DNA of 64,000 nucleotides from Lacibacter sediminis (GCF_014168535.1 NZ_CP060007.1:2356001-2420000), one strand, 5' to 3'. Numbered from the stretch's first letter, positions 48,209 through 57,852 are shown. Program-made: numbers and translations. Notes: a model not told the origin generated them from the sequence alone.

Positions 48209-48502
48209 TTATTCCATTTTTGGAAGCAGGTAAACAATGAAGCTGAAGAATATGATGAGAGCCGATACATGAATAGCAACAAATGGTTTTGCTTCAGGTT
48301 CTCCTTTTGTCAATTTGATAAAGTATCGTGCAGCAAATAACAGGCTTATTACCGGGAAAGTCCAAAATGCATAAACAAGAATTGCATTACGATAAGGGAA
48401 ACCGGGTGTCATGTAAACATTGAACAAATTAACGATGTAGAGCAAATAGGAGACGATGGTAATGCTGATGTTTAGAAACCGGTCGGTGAAATTGAGCTTC
48501 AT
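48209..48502 (-). CDS. Small integral membrane protein, three membrane segments
   Basis: 97 aa with hydrophobic segments at about 9-28, 40-60 and 75-93, and a charged loop TKGEPEAKPF. No family recognised. It lies 36 bp downstream of the PrsW-type gene on the same strand and may be co-transcribed with it. Confidence 0.7.
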   Translation of the reverse strand: MKLNFTDRFLNISITIVSYLLYIVNLFNVYMTPGFPYRNAILVYAFWTFPVISLLFAARYFIKLTKGEPEAKPFVAIHVSALIIFFSFIVYLLPKME

Positions 48503-48538
48503 GTTGACTTGTATACTTAGCTTGAGTTTGTTGTAAAT

Positions 48539-49252
48539 TTAAATGTCGGGGTGAAACATATTCTTTGAAAGATTATGATGCTCTTTAATGGCTTTCTTTG
48601 AAAGCCATACTGCAAAGATGAAGGAAGCAACTGCACCAACAAACAGCAAACTATCACTCAGGTATTTGTTTACCGTTGGATTGCCTTGCAGGAACAAAAA
48701 GAAATCGTATGTTCCATGAAAGAATGCGGCCCAGAAAATCCCCGTGAATAAATAAAACTTTCGTCGTTCAGGTTTAAATTTTGCTTTGCCTGCAAAATAA
48801 CCCATGAGAACTGCAAAAGTTGCGTGGGCAGGTACACTTAAAAACATCCTCAGAATAGCTGTGCCTAAACCATGTTGCTGCACGTATAAAATATTCTCAA
48901 CTGTAGCAAAGCCCATCCCGATCATGACACTGTACACAATGCCATCAAAGGGTTCGTCAAAACTTTTCCTGGGATAAGCATAAGAACGAAGCATAATGTA
49001 TTTACTCCATTCTTCGCTCAGCCCGACAATGAGGTATGCAAATACTGCTGTATATAAAATTCCTTCGCCCATCAACCTTTCAACAGGTTTTACCGTTAGT
49101 AGTTGAATGATAATTGCAGGGATGATACTGAGGCAGCCCAGCAGAAAACATACAAGCAGGTTGAGATGCGGCTCACGGTTAAACCGGTCTTTCAGAAAAA
49201 TATAAAGACTGATAGCAATACCGGGTGCAATGGAAAGGGCGAGCAGGAGCAT
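48539..49252 (-). CDS. PrsW-family intramembrane metalloprotease
   Basis: 237 aa, polytopic (about seven membrane segments). The family motifs are visible: SEEWSKY (EExxK), FATVEN (FxxxEN), and two His-containing helices, PAHATFA and FFHGTYD. In Bacillus PrsW starts cleavage of an anti-sigma factor; other members have unknown targets. No sigma or anti-sigma gene is adjacent here. Transcription proceeds toward the three-helix protein gene. Confidence 0.88.
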   Translation of the reverse strand: MLLLALSIAPGIAISLYIFLKDRFNREPHLNLLVCFLLGCLSIIPAIIIQLLTVKPVERLMGEGILYTAVFAYLIVGLSEEWSKYIMLRSYAYPRKSFDEPFDGIVYSVMIGMGFATVENILYVQQHGLGTAILRMFLSVPAHATFAVLMGYFAGKAKFKPERRKFYLFTGIFWAAFFHGTYDFFLFLQGNPTVNKYLSDSLLFVGAVASFIFAVWLSKKAIKEHHNLSKNMFHPDI

Positions 49253-49321
49253 AGCGGTGAAATTGCTTAAAGATACTTGCAGAAGATGATTTTATTTGCT
49301 CAGTTCAATTTATTTTTAAGT

Positions 49322-52147
49322 ATGAATCGGAAATCTTTTAGCACAACGATTGTATTTTTTGTTTTATCGATTTGCCAGTTAAATGCCCAGCGTTTTGGTG
49401 GTAATCCATCTTCACTTAAATTTTACCAGTTGAATACAGATACGGTGCGTATCATCTTTCCAAAAGGACTGGAAAAGCAGGCGAGGGAAGCAGCCTGGCT
49501 ATCGCATCAGTTGGTGCGTGATTCCTTCTCTTCATCACTTGGAAATAAACTGCGGAAGTTTAATGTAGTGCTGCAAAACCAAACCACAACATCCAATGCA
49601 TATGTTGGTCCGGCTCCATGGCGCAGCGAATTTTATATGATGCCCGATCTTACTAATCTTGGCAGCGGTGCAGTTCCCTGGCACCAGTATCTTTCATTGC
49701 ATGAGTTCAGACATATTGAACAGTTCTCCAACTTCAATCGAACGATTCCGAAAATCGCAGGTTTCTTTTTTGGTCAGGAAGGGCAGGCTGTTGCTATGAA
49801 CCTTGCTGTGCCCGATTGGTTTTGGGAAGGCGATGCAGTATGGCAGGAAACTGTGAACAGCAGACAGGGGCGTGGCCGTTTGCCTTCGTTCTTTAACTCT
49901 TACCGTTCACTTTGGCTGGCTGATAAAAATTATTCTTACCAGAAATTACGCAATGGTTCTTATCGTCACTTTGTTCCTAATCATTACGATCTCGGATATC
50001 TCTTGGTGAGTTACGGTCGTGAAAAATACGGCAATGATCTCTGGACAAAAGTGAACAATGATGCACTTGATTTTAAAGGTTTGTTCTATCCTTATCAAAA
50101 AGCAGTGAAGCGACATACAGGTGTTGCCTACAAACAGTTTGTAAACGATGCGTTTGCCTGGTACAAAAATGAAATGAAAACAAAGGAAACATCTGTGTTT
50201 CAATCATTGCAATCGATCAACAAGCCTGTAAAGAACAGTGTGGTGAATTATGATTATCCATTTATTACAGATGATGGAAGTGTGTTGGTGTTGAAATCGG
50301 GTTACAGGCAAATACCAAGATGGGTGCGTATTCATACAAATGGTGAAGAAGAAAAGTTGAGAGTGAAGGATATTGCTGAAGACAGTTATTATTCTTACAG
50401 AGATGGAAGAGTGGTGTACACAGCTTTCAACACGGATGCCCGTTGGGGATGGAAAACTTATTCGGTACTCAAGGTATGGGATACAAGAGTAAATGAAGTA
50501 AAAAAGATCAGCAGCAAAACTAGATTGTTTCAGCCAGATATTTCACCTGATGCAACTACAGTTGTTGCGGTGAATGCAGGAACTGATCAGCAAACAAACC
50601 TCAGGTTAATACAATTAAACGACAGCGGCGCTGTTGATCTGCCGAATCCTAATCAATACGTTTACACCTATCCACGTTTTTCTGCTGATGCTTCTTCAGT
50701 CATCAGTGCTGTTCGAAATGCAGAAGGAAAGATGACATTGCTGCAAACGGATCTGTCATCGAAACAGGAAGAAGTTTTATTTCCCTTCAGCAATGCAATA
50801 CTTTCCTATGTGCAAGTTGCAGGTGATACTGTGTTGTTTACTTCATCACAAAAAGGAACAGATGTATTGTACCTGTATGATGTAAAAAGTAAACAGCTAT
50901 TACGTGCAGCCGATTTGCCCAATGGAAATTACCAGGCAAGTCTTGATACAAAATCGCAAACAATTATCTGGAACACGTTCACTGTTGATGGCAATATGTT
51001 GCTGAAACAAAAGTTAAGTGAAACGAAACTTGTTGAGGAAAAATCAGTGGCCCCATTAAGTGATCTGTATTTCTCTGCTAAAACATTTGCAGCAACTGAC
51101 CTGTTGAAGAATGTCCAATCTCAGCCGGGTGAAGTGCAACGTTATCGTTCAGGCAAAGGGTTGTTGAATATTCACAGCTGGCGGCCATTTGCTCAAGACC
51201 CTGATTATGGTATTACATTCTACAGCCAGAATATCCTGAATACATTCATTGGCGAATATGGATATACCTACAATCGAAATGAAGGTTATAACCAGGTGTC
51301 GGCGGATCTGGTTTATGGAGGTTGGTATCCGCAATTGTCAGTTGGTGCATCGCAAACATGGAACAGAAATTTTGCATTGAACGAGGATACAACGATCACA
51401 TTCAACCAAACAAACCTGAATGCAGGATTTAGTATTCCGCTCAACTTTACGGGAGGTATGACGTATAAGAATCTTACACTCTCTGCTTCCTACAATACCG
51501 AGCGGTTTAATTTTACCGGTATTGCAAAGAATATTTTAAAGGATCAACAATTTAACTATATCAATACAGGTCTTAGTTGGGTAACACAAAGTCAGCAGGC
51601 GAGGCAACAGATATTTCCCAAGTGGGCCAATGTTATATCGTTGCGATACAGGCGAACAACAGATGGTCAGTTAGGTAATCAGTTACAAGGCAATATTGGA
51701 TTTTATGTTCCCGGTTTGTTCCGGAATCACAGCGTTGCATTTTTTGCTACTGGATTTGTACGTGATACCTTACGGGGTTCTGTGTTCAGCAACAACTTTC
51801 CTTTTGCAAGAGGATATGCTGCTTACAACTATCCACGAATGTGGCGTTTCAGCACCAATTATCATTTTCCGATTGCTTATCCTGAATTTGGAATTGGACA
51901 GATGATCTACATCATGCGGGTTAGAGCAAATTTATTTTATGATTATACGGCTGTAAAAAGTTTGCGGACTGGTAATGTGTTTCCGTTTGAATCGATTGGG
52001 GGAGAGTTGTTTTTTGATACACGTTTGTGGAATGTGCAGCCGTTCTCGTTTGGTGTGCGGTACAGTTATTTGCTGAGTGTGGATGATCTTGGATTAAACC
52101 GGAACCCGCATCAGTTTGAATTAGTGTTGCCGTTGGATTTGTTTTAA
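49322..52147 (+). CDS. Gluzincin-like metallopeptidase fused to a propeller and an outer-membrane barrel
   Basis: 941 aa from the ATG at 49322, signal peptide ending near QLNAQ. Residues about 30-270 are a peptidase MA-like domain: HEFRH (127-131) is an HExxH zinc motif and E169 in WFWEGDAVW is the third ligand, as in gluzincins. Residues about 290-590 look like a TolB/DPP6-type propeller (FQPDISPDATTVVAV, YTYPRFSADASSVIS). Residues about 620-941 are beta strands ending in FELVLPLDLF, typical of an outer-membrane barrel. The order implies a peptidase tethered to, or passing through, its own barrel. Substrate unknown; a terminator follows. Confidence 0.82.
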   Translation: MNRKSFSTTIVFFVLSICQLNAQRFGGNPSSLKFYQLNTDTVRIIFPKGLEKQAREAAWLSHQLVRDSFSSSLGNKLRKFNVVLQNQTTTSNAYVGPAPWRSEFYMMPDLTNLGSGAVPWHQYLSLHEFRHIEQFSNFNRTIPKIAGFFFGQEGQAVAMNLAVPDWFWEGDAVWQETVNSRQGRGRLPSFFNSYRSLWLADKNYSYQKLRNGSYRHFVPNHYDLGYLLVSYGREKYGNDLWTKVNNDALDFKGLFYPYQKAVKRHTGVAYKQFVNDAFAWYKNEMKTKETSVFQSLQSINKPVKNSVVNYDYPFITDDGSVLVLKSGYRQIPRWVRIHTNGEEEKLRVKDIAEDSYYSYRDGRVVYTAFNTDARWGWKTYSVLKVWDTRVNEVKKISSKTRLFQPDISPDATTVVAVNAGTDQQTNLRLIQLNDSGAVDLPNPNQYVYTYPRFSADASSVISAVRNAEGKMTLLQTDLSSKQEEVLFPFSNAILSYVQVAGDTVLFTSSQKGTDVLYLYDVKSKQLLRAADLPNGNYQASLDTKSQTIIWNTFTVDGNMLLKQKLSETKLVEEKSVAPLSDLYFSAKTFAATDLLKNVQSQPGEVQRYRSGKGLLNIHSWRPFAQDPDYGITFYSQNILNTFIGEYGYTYNRNEGYNQVSADLVYGGWYPQLSVGASQTWNRNFALNEDTTITFNQTNLNAGFSIPLNFTGGMTYKNLTLSASYNTERFNFTGIAKNILKDQQFNYINTGLSWVTQSQQARQQIFPKWANVISLRYRRTTDGQLGNQLQGNIGFYVPGLFRNHSVAFFATGFVRDTLRGSVFSNNFPFARGYAAYNYPRMWRFSTNYHFPIAYPEFGIGQMIYIMRVRANLFYDYTAVKSLRTGNVFPFESIGGELFFDTRLWNVQPFSFGVRYSYLLSVDDLGLNRNPHQFELVLPLDLF

Positions 52148-52165
52148 TACTGATCAGGTAAAAAT

Positions 52166-52197
52166 AAAAAGCCGGTTGAAAACTCAACCGGCTTTTT
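52166..52197. terminator. Bidirectional terminator between convergent genes
   Basis: A perfect 14-bp stem (52166-52179 with 52184-52197), loop AAAC, A-run and T-run on the two sides. Confidence 0.92.
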
Positions 52198-52214
52198 ATT
52201 TTCTGAAGTATAAA

Positions 52215-52685
52215 TTACATCACCTTTATCTTGATTTCCGGTGCAGTATAATAATAACCCCACTTGTCCTTTACTATAATATCTGTGATAATGATCTCGT
52301 CTTCTTTTTTAATGATCTCGTAAAGATTCTTTTGCCAGATTTTTGGTAAATAGCCTGAATTTCTGACGTTGGTAGCAGTTGAATTGTACTTGCTTTTTAT
52401 TTCACCGGTTTTTTCATCTTCATACTTATCCTTGCTGCGATGAACTACAATAAAACGGGATACATGATAACGACTTTTTTTGTCATCGATCACCCATATT
52501 GCAGAATCGATCGTTGTTAAGACCATTTCAAGTGGAAGGTCGCCGCCTTTTGTTTTACCCCAAAAGCTCTGGAGTGGTGGTGGTTTTAAGGTGGTGGGCT
52601 TCGGTTTGTCCTGCGCCTTTGTTTGTACGCTAAAAAACAGCACAAACAATAGCAAGAGTAAACGGAACGGTCTTTTCAGCAACAT
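52215..52685 (-). CDS. Exported protein of unknown function
   Basis: 156 aa with signal peptide ending near VQTKAQ and a Pro-rich mature N-terminus (KPKPTTLKPPPL). The C-terminal strands (IIKKEDEIIITDIIVKD, YYYTAPEIKIKV) resemble the closing strands of the GldM C-terminal domain, but the match is weak. It lies 18 bp downstream of valS and is likely co-transcribed with it. Confidence 0.65.
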   Translation of the reverse strand: MLLKRPFRLLLLLFVLFFSVQTKAQDKPKPTTLKPPPLQSFWGKTKGGDLPLEMVLTTIDSAIWVIDDKKSRYHVSRFIVVHRSKDKYEDEKTGEIKSKYNSTATNVRNSGYLPKIWQKNLYEIIKKEDEIIITDIIVKDKWGYYYTAPEIKIKVM

Positions 52686-52703
52686 GGATCAAATTGATTT
52701 GTG

Positions 52704-55328
52704 TTATAACGACGCAAGGCTTTCTTCTATTGCTTTGATCTTGGCTTCTGCATCGGCTTTCTTTTTCTTTTCAATATCCACCACTTCTGGTTTTGCATTC
52801 TGCACGAAACGTTCGTTGCCGAGTTTCTTTTCAACCGATAGAAGAAATCCTTTCAGGTACTCAAGGTCTTTGAGCATCTGTTCTTTTTGAGAAGACGTGT
52901 CAATTGCCTGTTCCGTTGCAATGTAGAATTTATCCTTTTGTATAACAGCTGAAATAGTGCCTGCTACAGAGGCCGATACATAAGAAATGCTCTCGGCATT
53001 CAGTTGTTTGGCAAGTATTGTTTCAATTGATTTATAGGATTTTTGCTGATCTGTTTCAATTGAAAGTTTGATGGCTTCTTTGGGTTTGATCTGGTTCTTC
53101 ACCCGAATATCACGCAGAGCAGTGATCACTTCTTTCAATTGTATAGCAAGTTGTAATACTTCTTTATCTGTTTTCGCAGCTGTTGAAAGTTGTTTGATGG
53201 TGATGTCATCGCCTGCAGCTCTTTCTTTTAATGCATGATAGATCTCTTCCGAAATAAACGGCATGAAGGGATGAAGTAATTGCATCAGCTCCTCAAAGAA
53301 ATCAACTGTTTTGTTATACACTGCAGCATCGATCGGTTGTTCAAAGCCGGGCTTTACCCACTCTAAATACCAACTGCAGAAATCATCCCATATAAGAGAG
53401 TAGATCGTTTTCAACGCTTCACTCAAGCGGAATTCATTGAACAGTTGCTCGATCTCTCCTTTCGCTTCATTCAATCGGTTTTGAAACCAGTTGGTCGCAA
53501 AGTTTGCTGTTTGTGGCTCGTTGCTTGCAGCTTGTCTTCCTTCCCACATCTTCACCAACTTCAACGCATTCCACAATTTGTTATTGAAGTTGCGGCCTTG
53601 CTCATTGCTGCTTTCATCCCATAACAGATCGTTACCTGCAGGGGAGGAGATGAGAATGCCGAAGCGGCATGCATCAGCCCCATATTTATCGATCAACTCA
53701 AGTAAGTCCGGAGAATTACCGAGGCTCTTGCTCATCTTGCGTCCTTGCTTATCACGTACAATGCCTGTGAAGTAAACTTCCTTGAATGGAATTTCTTTCT
53801 GGTATTCCATACCCGCCATGATCATACGTGCTACCCAGAAGAAAATAATTTCAGGAGCCGTTACCAATGTATTGGTTGGATAGTAATACTGCACGTCTGC
53901 ATTGCCCGGATTGCTGTAGCCTTTAAACACTTCAAAAGGCCAGAGCCAGGACGAGAACCATGTGTCGAGGCAATCTTCGTCTTGCGAAAGTTTATTACCG
54001 GCAGGAGCTTTGCCGAATTTTGTTTGATAATGTTGCAAAGCATCTTCATGTGTTGTGGCAACAACATAATTTCCATCTGCATCATACCAGGCAGGAATAC
54101 GATGCCCCCACCACAACTGGCGACTGATACACCAGTCTTTGATGTTCTCCATCCAATGGCGATAGAGATTTTTGAATTTAGCAGGATAGAATTTTATTTC
54201 ATCATTCATCACGACATCCAACGCAGGGCCGGAGATCTTTTTCATATCTACCCACCATTGCAAACTCAAACGTGGTTCAACCACTGCATCGGTACGTTCG
54301 CTGTAACCAACTTCACTGGTATAATCTTCCGTTTTAATCAGGTGACCTTTTGCTTCCAGTTCAACCACAATTTTCTTTCTTGCTTCAAAACGGTCTTCAC
54401 CAATTAATATTTGTGCCTCTTCATTCAGGGTTCCATCTTCATTGAAAATATCAACTACTTCCAGGTTGTGTTTTTGACCCAACTGGTAATCGTTCATATC
54501 ATGAGCCGGTGTAACTTTTAATGCACCAGTTCCGAAATCCATTGTTACATATTCATCGGTAATAATTGGAATGCGGCGATTGATCAACGGAACAAATGCG
54601 AACTTGCCATGCAGGTGTTTGTAACGCTCATCTTTTGGATGTACACAAATCGCCGTGTCACCCATGATGGTTTCAGGACGAACAGTGGCAATGATGATAT
54701 GATCATCAGTTCCTTCAATTTTATATTGAAGATGATAGAGTTTCTGATTGGTTTCTTTACGGATCACTTCTTCATCACTCAAAGCAGTTTTTGCTTTCAC
54801 ATCCCAGTTGATCATGCGCTTGCCACGGTAGAGAAAGCCTTTGTTATAAAGATCAACAAACACACTGATCACAGATTGATAATAATCAGGATCCATCGTA
54901 AAGCTGGTGCGTTCCCAATCTAAACTGCAACCCATCTTTTTCAACTGCTGCAAAATGATGCCACCGTATTTCTCTTTCCATTCCCAGGCGTAGCCGAGAA
55001 ATTCATCACGACTGATAGAAGCTTTCTGAATTCCTTTTTCACGGAGCATCTGTACCACTTTTGCTTCAGTGGCAATCGAAGCATGATCGGTACCGGGTAC
55101 CCAGCAGGCATTTTTGCCCTGCATGCGTGCACGACGAACAAGTACATCCTGGATGGTATTGTTGAGGCAGTGCCCCATGTGCAGTACACCTGTTACGTTG
55201 GGCGGAGGGATGACAACAGTATACGGCTCTCGGTCATCAGGAGTGCTGTTGAAATACTTCTGTTCGTTCCAGTAACTGTACCATTTTTCTTCGGATGCTT
55301 TATGCTCAAAATTCTTGCTCAGTTCCAT
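52704..55328 (-). CDS. valS: Valyl-tRNA synthetase
   Basis: 874 aa from the ATG at 55328; a TTG nine codons upstream is less likely. It attaches valine to tRNA-Val and edits mischarged threonine. The HIGH motif is HMGH (50-53) within PPPNVTGVLHMGH; KMSKS is in GRKMSKSLGN (near residue 540); the editing domain sits between them. The C-terminus carries the ValS coiled coil (KEQMLKDLEYLKGFLLSVEK). No T-box leader is seen, as expected for this phylum. Confidence 0.97.
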   Translation of the reverse strand: MELSKNFEHKASEEKWYSYWNEQKYFNSTPDDREPYTVVIPPPNVTGVLHMGHCLNNTIQDVLVRRARMQGKNACWVPGTDHASIATEAKVVQMLREKGIQKASISRDEFLGYAWEWKEKYGGIILQQLKKMGCSLDWERTSFTMDPDYYQSVISVFVDLYNKGFLYRGKRMINWDVKAKTALSDEEVIRKETNQKLYHLQYKIEGTDDHIIIATVRPETIMGDTAICVHPKDERYKHLHGKFAFVPLINRRIPIITDEYVTMDFGTGALKVTPAHDMNDYQLGQKHNLEVVDIFNEDGTLNEEAQILIGEDRFEARKKIVVELEAKGHLIKTEDYTSEVGYSERTDAVVEPRLSLQWWVDMKKISGPALDVVMNDEIKFYPAKFKNLYRHWMENIKDWCISRQLWWGHRIPAWYDADGNYVVATTHEDALQHYQTKFGKAPAGNKLSQDEDCLDTWFSSWLWPFEVFKGYSNPGNADVQYYYPTNTLVTAPEIIFFWVARMIMAGMEYQKEIPFKEVYFTGIVRDKQGRKMSKSLGNSPDLLELIDKYGADACRFGILISSPAGNDLLWDESSNEQGRNFNNKLWNALKLVKMWEGRQAASNEPQTANFATNWFQNRLNEAKGEIEQLFNEFRLSEALKTIYSLIWDDFCSWYLEWVKPGFEQPIDAAVYNKTVDFFEELMQLLHPFMPFISEEIYHALKERAAGDDITIKQLSTAAKTDKEVLQLAIQLKEVITALRDIRVKNQIKPKEAIKLSIETDQQKSYKSIETILAKQLNAESISYVSASVAGTISAVIQKDKFYIATEQAIDTSSQKEQMLKDLEYLKGFLLSVEKKLGNERFVQNAKPEVVDIEKKKKADAEAKIKAIEESLASL

Positions 55329-55419
55329 GCAGGATGTATCTTTTTTGGTGGGCAAAGTTAAGGAAAGCAGGGCTGATTGGCCGAAGGAATCCAGTGCTTG
55401 AAAGAGTGATAAAAAGGAA

Positions 55420-55441
55420 AAAGCTCCGTTACCGGAGCTTT
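55420..55441 (-). terminator. Hairpin terminator downstream of the 34-aa gene
   Basis: A 9-bp stem (55420-55428 with 55433-55441), loop TTAC; on the minus strand it is followed by CCTTTTT. A smaller hairpin, GCTGTTC/GAACAGC, lies at 55467-55484. Confidence 0.6.
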
Positions 55442-55515
55442 AAAAATAAGGTGAATAAGGTACTTAGCTGTTCTTACGAACAGCAATTGAGTAAATTTCT
55501 TATCATAGGCAATGA

Positions 55516-55620
55516 TTAACCGAACATTAATAAGGTAATCAATGCAATCGCTGCAAAAAATACAATTACAAAAATTGTAGTTTTCACTGTGTCACTCATT
55601 TGTGATGAATTTGATGCCAT
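55516..55620 (-). CDS. Small single-pass membrane protein (34 aa)
   Basis: From the ATG at 55620 the product is 34 residues: a short polar head (MASNSSQMSDTVKTT) and one hydrophobic helix (IFVIVFFAAIALITLLMFG). A start at 55599 (MSDTVKTT) is also possible. The frame stays open upstream to 55749, but that extension is implausible protein. A terminator-like hairpin about 75 bp downstream supports a small transcribed gene. No homolog is known to me. Confidence 0.5.
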   Translation of the reverse strand: MASNSSQMSDTVKTTIFVIVFFAAIALITLLMFG

Positions 55621-55799
55621 AACTTTTAAGTTTAGAAGGTTACAAATTACTTCACAGGAAATACGGAATTCTAATCGTACTGTTGAGTTCTTACAGGAGT
55701 GGTTGAGGTAAATCTTATACGAATTTACTTTAGTTTTCGCAGCCGACAAAAAATCTGCCCTTTTTATTTTAATTTGCCAATACGTGTTTTTACGTGGTT

Positions 55800-57164
55800 A
55801 TGCTTTACGCTATTACAGATACTGAGACAACAGGGGGGTATGCAGCTTCAAACGGTATAACGGAGATAGCAGTTTATATCCATGATGGCCAGCAGATTGT
55901 GGATAGCTTTGAAACGCTGGTGAACCCTCATCAGCCCATTCCCAGGTTCGTACAATCCTTAACAGGAATTACAGATGAGATGGTGCAACTGGCTCCTTCT
56001 TTCGAGGAAATTGCTCCACGATTGATGGAGCTTTTCCAGGGAAAGGTATTTGTGGCGCATAACGTGAACTTCGATTATTCGTTTGTTAATCATCAACTAC
56101 AATCGCTCGGTTATAATCTGAACTGTAAAAAGCTATGTACCGTCCGGTATGCAAGAAAGATCTTTCCAAAACTGGCATCGTACAGCCTCGGGAACTTATG
56201 CAGGCATTTTGAAATTCCGCTTTATAACCGACACAGGGCTGCAGGTGATGCAAGAGCAACCGTTCAACTGCTGGAATTGTTGCGAAAAAATGATGTGAAT
56301 AATCATTTGCATACCATGCTTGGGAAGCAATCGAAAGAGCAATACCTGCCACTGCATTTGAACAAAGAAGATATTGATCAGTTGCCACTCACGCCCGGTG
56401 TATATTATTTTCATGATGCAAAAGATAAAATTGTTTATGTGGGCAAAGCATTGCAGTTAAAGAAGCGTGTAACAAGTCATTTTTCCAATAATAAGCCTTC
56501 ACGACAGAAACAGGAATTTCAACGAAACATTCATCGTATTTCTTACCAGCAATGTGGCACAGAGTTGATGGCTTCGGTGCTGGAGACAATCGAGATCAAA
56601 CGACTATGGCCAAAGTATAACCGGGCCATTAAAGGGTATGAAGCCAGCTACGGTTTGTATGTATATGAAGATGGAAATGGGTATATGCGGTTAGCTGTTG
56701 ACAGGAAGCATAAACATCTCCCGGCTGTGCATTTGTTTTACAGCAGATACGAAGGTGTAACAGAATTAAAGCGATTAGTAAAGGAATTCGAGTTGTGCAA
56801 TAAACTTTGTTTTATTGATCGGTCAACCGATCCTGTTTGCAGTGCTGAAGGATGCAAAGGGGCTTGCCATGGTACCGAAACTGCAACTGACTACAATCAA
56901 CGGGTACAAAAAGCGGTTGACCAGTTAAAACAGGAATTGCCAAGTTTCGCTATCAGGGAGCGATCTTATTTTAATGAAAAAGACAGTTGCATCTTAATGG
57001 AAGGTGGCCGTTTTTACGGAATGGGATATGTACCTACAGAATTTGATTTTGCTGCAAAAGATGAACTGCGTAATCAATTGCAGGAATATCCTGAATATGA
57101 TTTTGTGCGAAACATCATTAAACGATATGCTTTAGAGCAACCGGATAAAGTGGTTTGGTTGTAA
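55800..57164 (+). CDS. DEDDh exonuclease fused to UvrC-type GIY-YIG nuclease
   Basis: 454 aa from the ATG at 55800 (a GTG two codons earlier is in frame). Residues about 1-165 are a DnaQ-like 3'-5' exonuclease: DTETTG (acidic pair), HNVNFDYSF (Asp) and HRAAGDARA (His and Asp) are complete. Residues about 195-280 are a GIY-YIG endonuclease domain (TPGVYYFHDAKDKIVYVGKA, here GVY-YVG). The C-terminal part follows UvrC/Cho relatives and includes CSAEGCKGAC. This is a known fusion in several bacteria, presumably for DNA repair. Single gene. Confidence 0.9.
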   Translation: MLYAITDTETTGGYAASNGITEIAVYIHDGQQIVDSFETLVNPHQPIPRFVQSLTGITDEMVQLAPSFEEIAPRLMELFQGKVFVAHNVNFDYSFVNHQLQSLGYNLNCKKLCTVRYARKIFPKLASYSLGNLCRHFEIPLYNRHRAAGDARATVQLLELLRKNDVNNHLHTMLGKQSKEQYLPLHLNKEDIDQLPLTPGVYYFHDAKDKIVYVGKALQLKKRVTSHFSNNKPSRQKQEFQRNIHRISYQQCGTELMASVLETIEIKRLWPKYNRAIKGYEASYGLYVYEDGNGYMRLAVDRKHKHLPAVHLFYSRYEGVTELKRLVKEFELCNKLCFIDRSTDPVCSAEGCKGACHGTETATDYNQRVQKAVDQLKQELPSFAIRERSYFNEKDSCILMEGGRFYGMGYVPTEFDFAAKDELRNQLQEYPEYDFVRNIIKRYALEQPDKVVWL

Positions 57165-57255
57165 TTGTAAGGCACAAGAAAGAAAATCCAAAAACCAAAA
57201 CACAAGGAACAAGTGTAAAGGATTAAACCACAAACTGAGAACTTACGACTTCTTA
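57165..57255. repeat. Word-like repeat block
   Basis: AAGGCACAAGAAA (57169-57181), then runs of CCAAAAACC-like words and ACAAGGAACAAG. It is related in reverse orientation to 19732-19775, and its CCAAAA words recur inside trpG (59800-59829). Confidence 0.65.
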
Positions 57256-57261
57256 TTTGTT

Positions 57262-57711
57262 TTACTGCCTTGTCCAGGTATCTGTTCTTCCGATCAGCGA
57301 AACACCAATGTATCCCCGCACTTTGATTGAGTTGTTATTTTCCATGGAAATTTTGCAGGAGTAGGTTTTACCATTTTTTGGATCATAAATTTTTCCACCC
57401 GTCCATTCGTTTGAAGAACTGTATTTGAATCCCCACATGTTTACCAAACCCAAAACAGGTCGTGCATGATTCTTTTCGTCGGGGTGATTGATATCTGTTT
57501 TTGGTTTGCCTGTTTTAGGATCGTTGGGTTCTTTTAACCAGGTGATCTTTCCCTGGTACTTGTCGCCATTCTTGTAGATATTGATGATGCCTGTTCCTTC
57601 GCCATTTTTCCAGCTACCAACAATTGCATCAGGGTTATCTTGTTTTACACTAAAAGAAGAGATGGCCACCACAAGGCAAACAGACAATGTTGCAAGAAGG
57701 ACTTTTTTCAT
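57262..57711 (-). CDS. DUF2147 exported protein
   Basis: 149 aa, signal peptide ending near ISSFSV. The mature protein matches DUF2147: IVGSWKNGEGTGIINIYKNG, YQGKITWLKEPNDP and the closing KVRGYIGVSLIGRTDTW. A small secreted beta-barrel of unknown function, common in Proteobacteria and Bacteroidota. Its upstream region carries the palindromic element at 57733-57791. Confidence 0.9.
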   Translation of the reverse strand: MKKVLLATLSVCLVVAISSFSVKQDNPDAIVGSWKNGEGTGIINIYKNGDKYQGKITWLKEPNDPKTGKPKTDINHPDEKNHARPVLGLVNMWGFKYSSSNEWTGGKIYDPKNGKTYSCKISMENNNSIKVRGYIGVSLIGRTDTWTRQ

Positions 57712-57732
57712 ATGACAAATTTTTAATTGTTA

Positions 57733-57791
57733 GATTAGACCTAGACGTTTGCAGCGCAGCAAACCGGCCCGGCAAACCTCATAGGTCTGAT
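57733..57791. repeat. Palindromic element, copy 2
   Basis: Arms starting GATTAGACCTA and ending TAGGTCTGATC pair imperfectly around a GC-rich centre. GTTTGCAGCGCAGCAA and CCCGGCAAACCT are shared with the reverse complement of 28852-28913. It lies between the DUF2147 gene and the trp promoter. Confidence 0.75.
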
Positions 57792-57852
57792 CACTCAAAA
57801 GTAAACAACCATTAGTATAATTTGTTACATGTAATGCTTCTTTGAAAAAAAA

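Noticed and set aside
53745-54407. 220-codon open frame antisense to valS
   Set aside because: Lies wholly inside valS, has Cys/His/Phe-rich unlikely composition and no start context; a shadow of the real gene.
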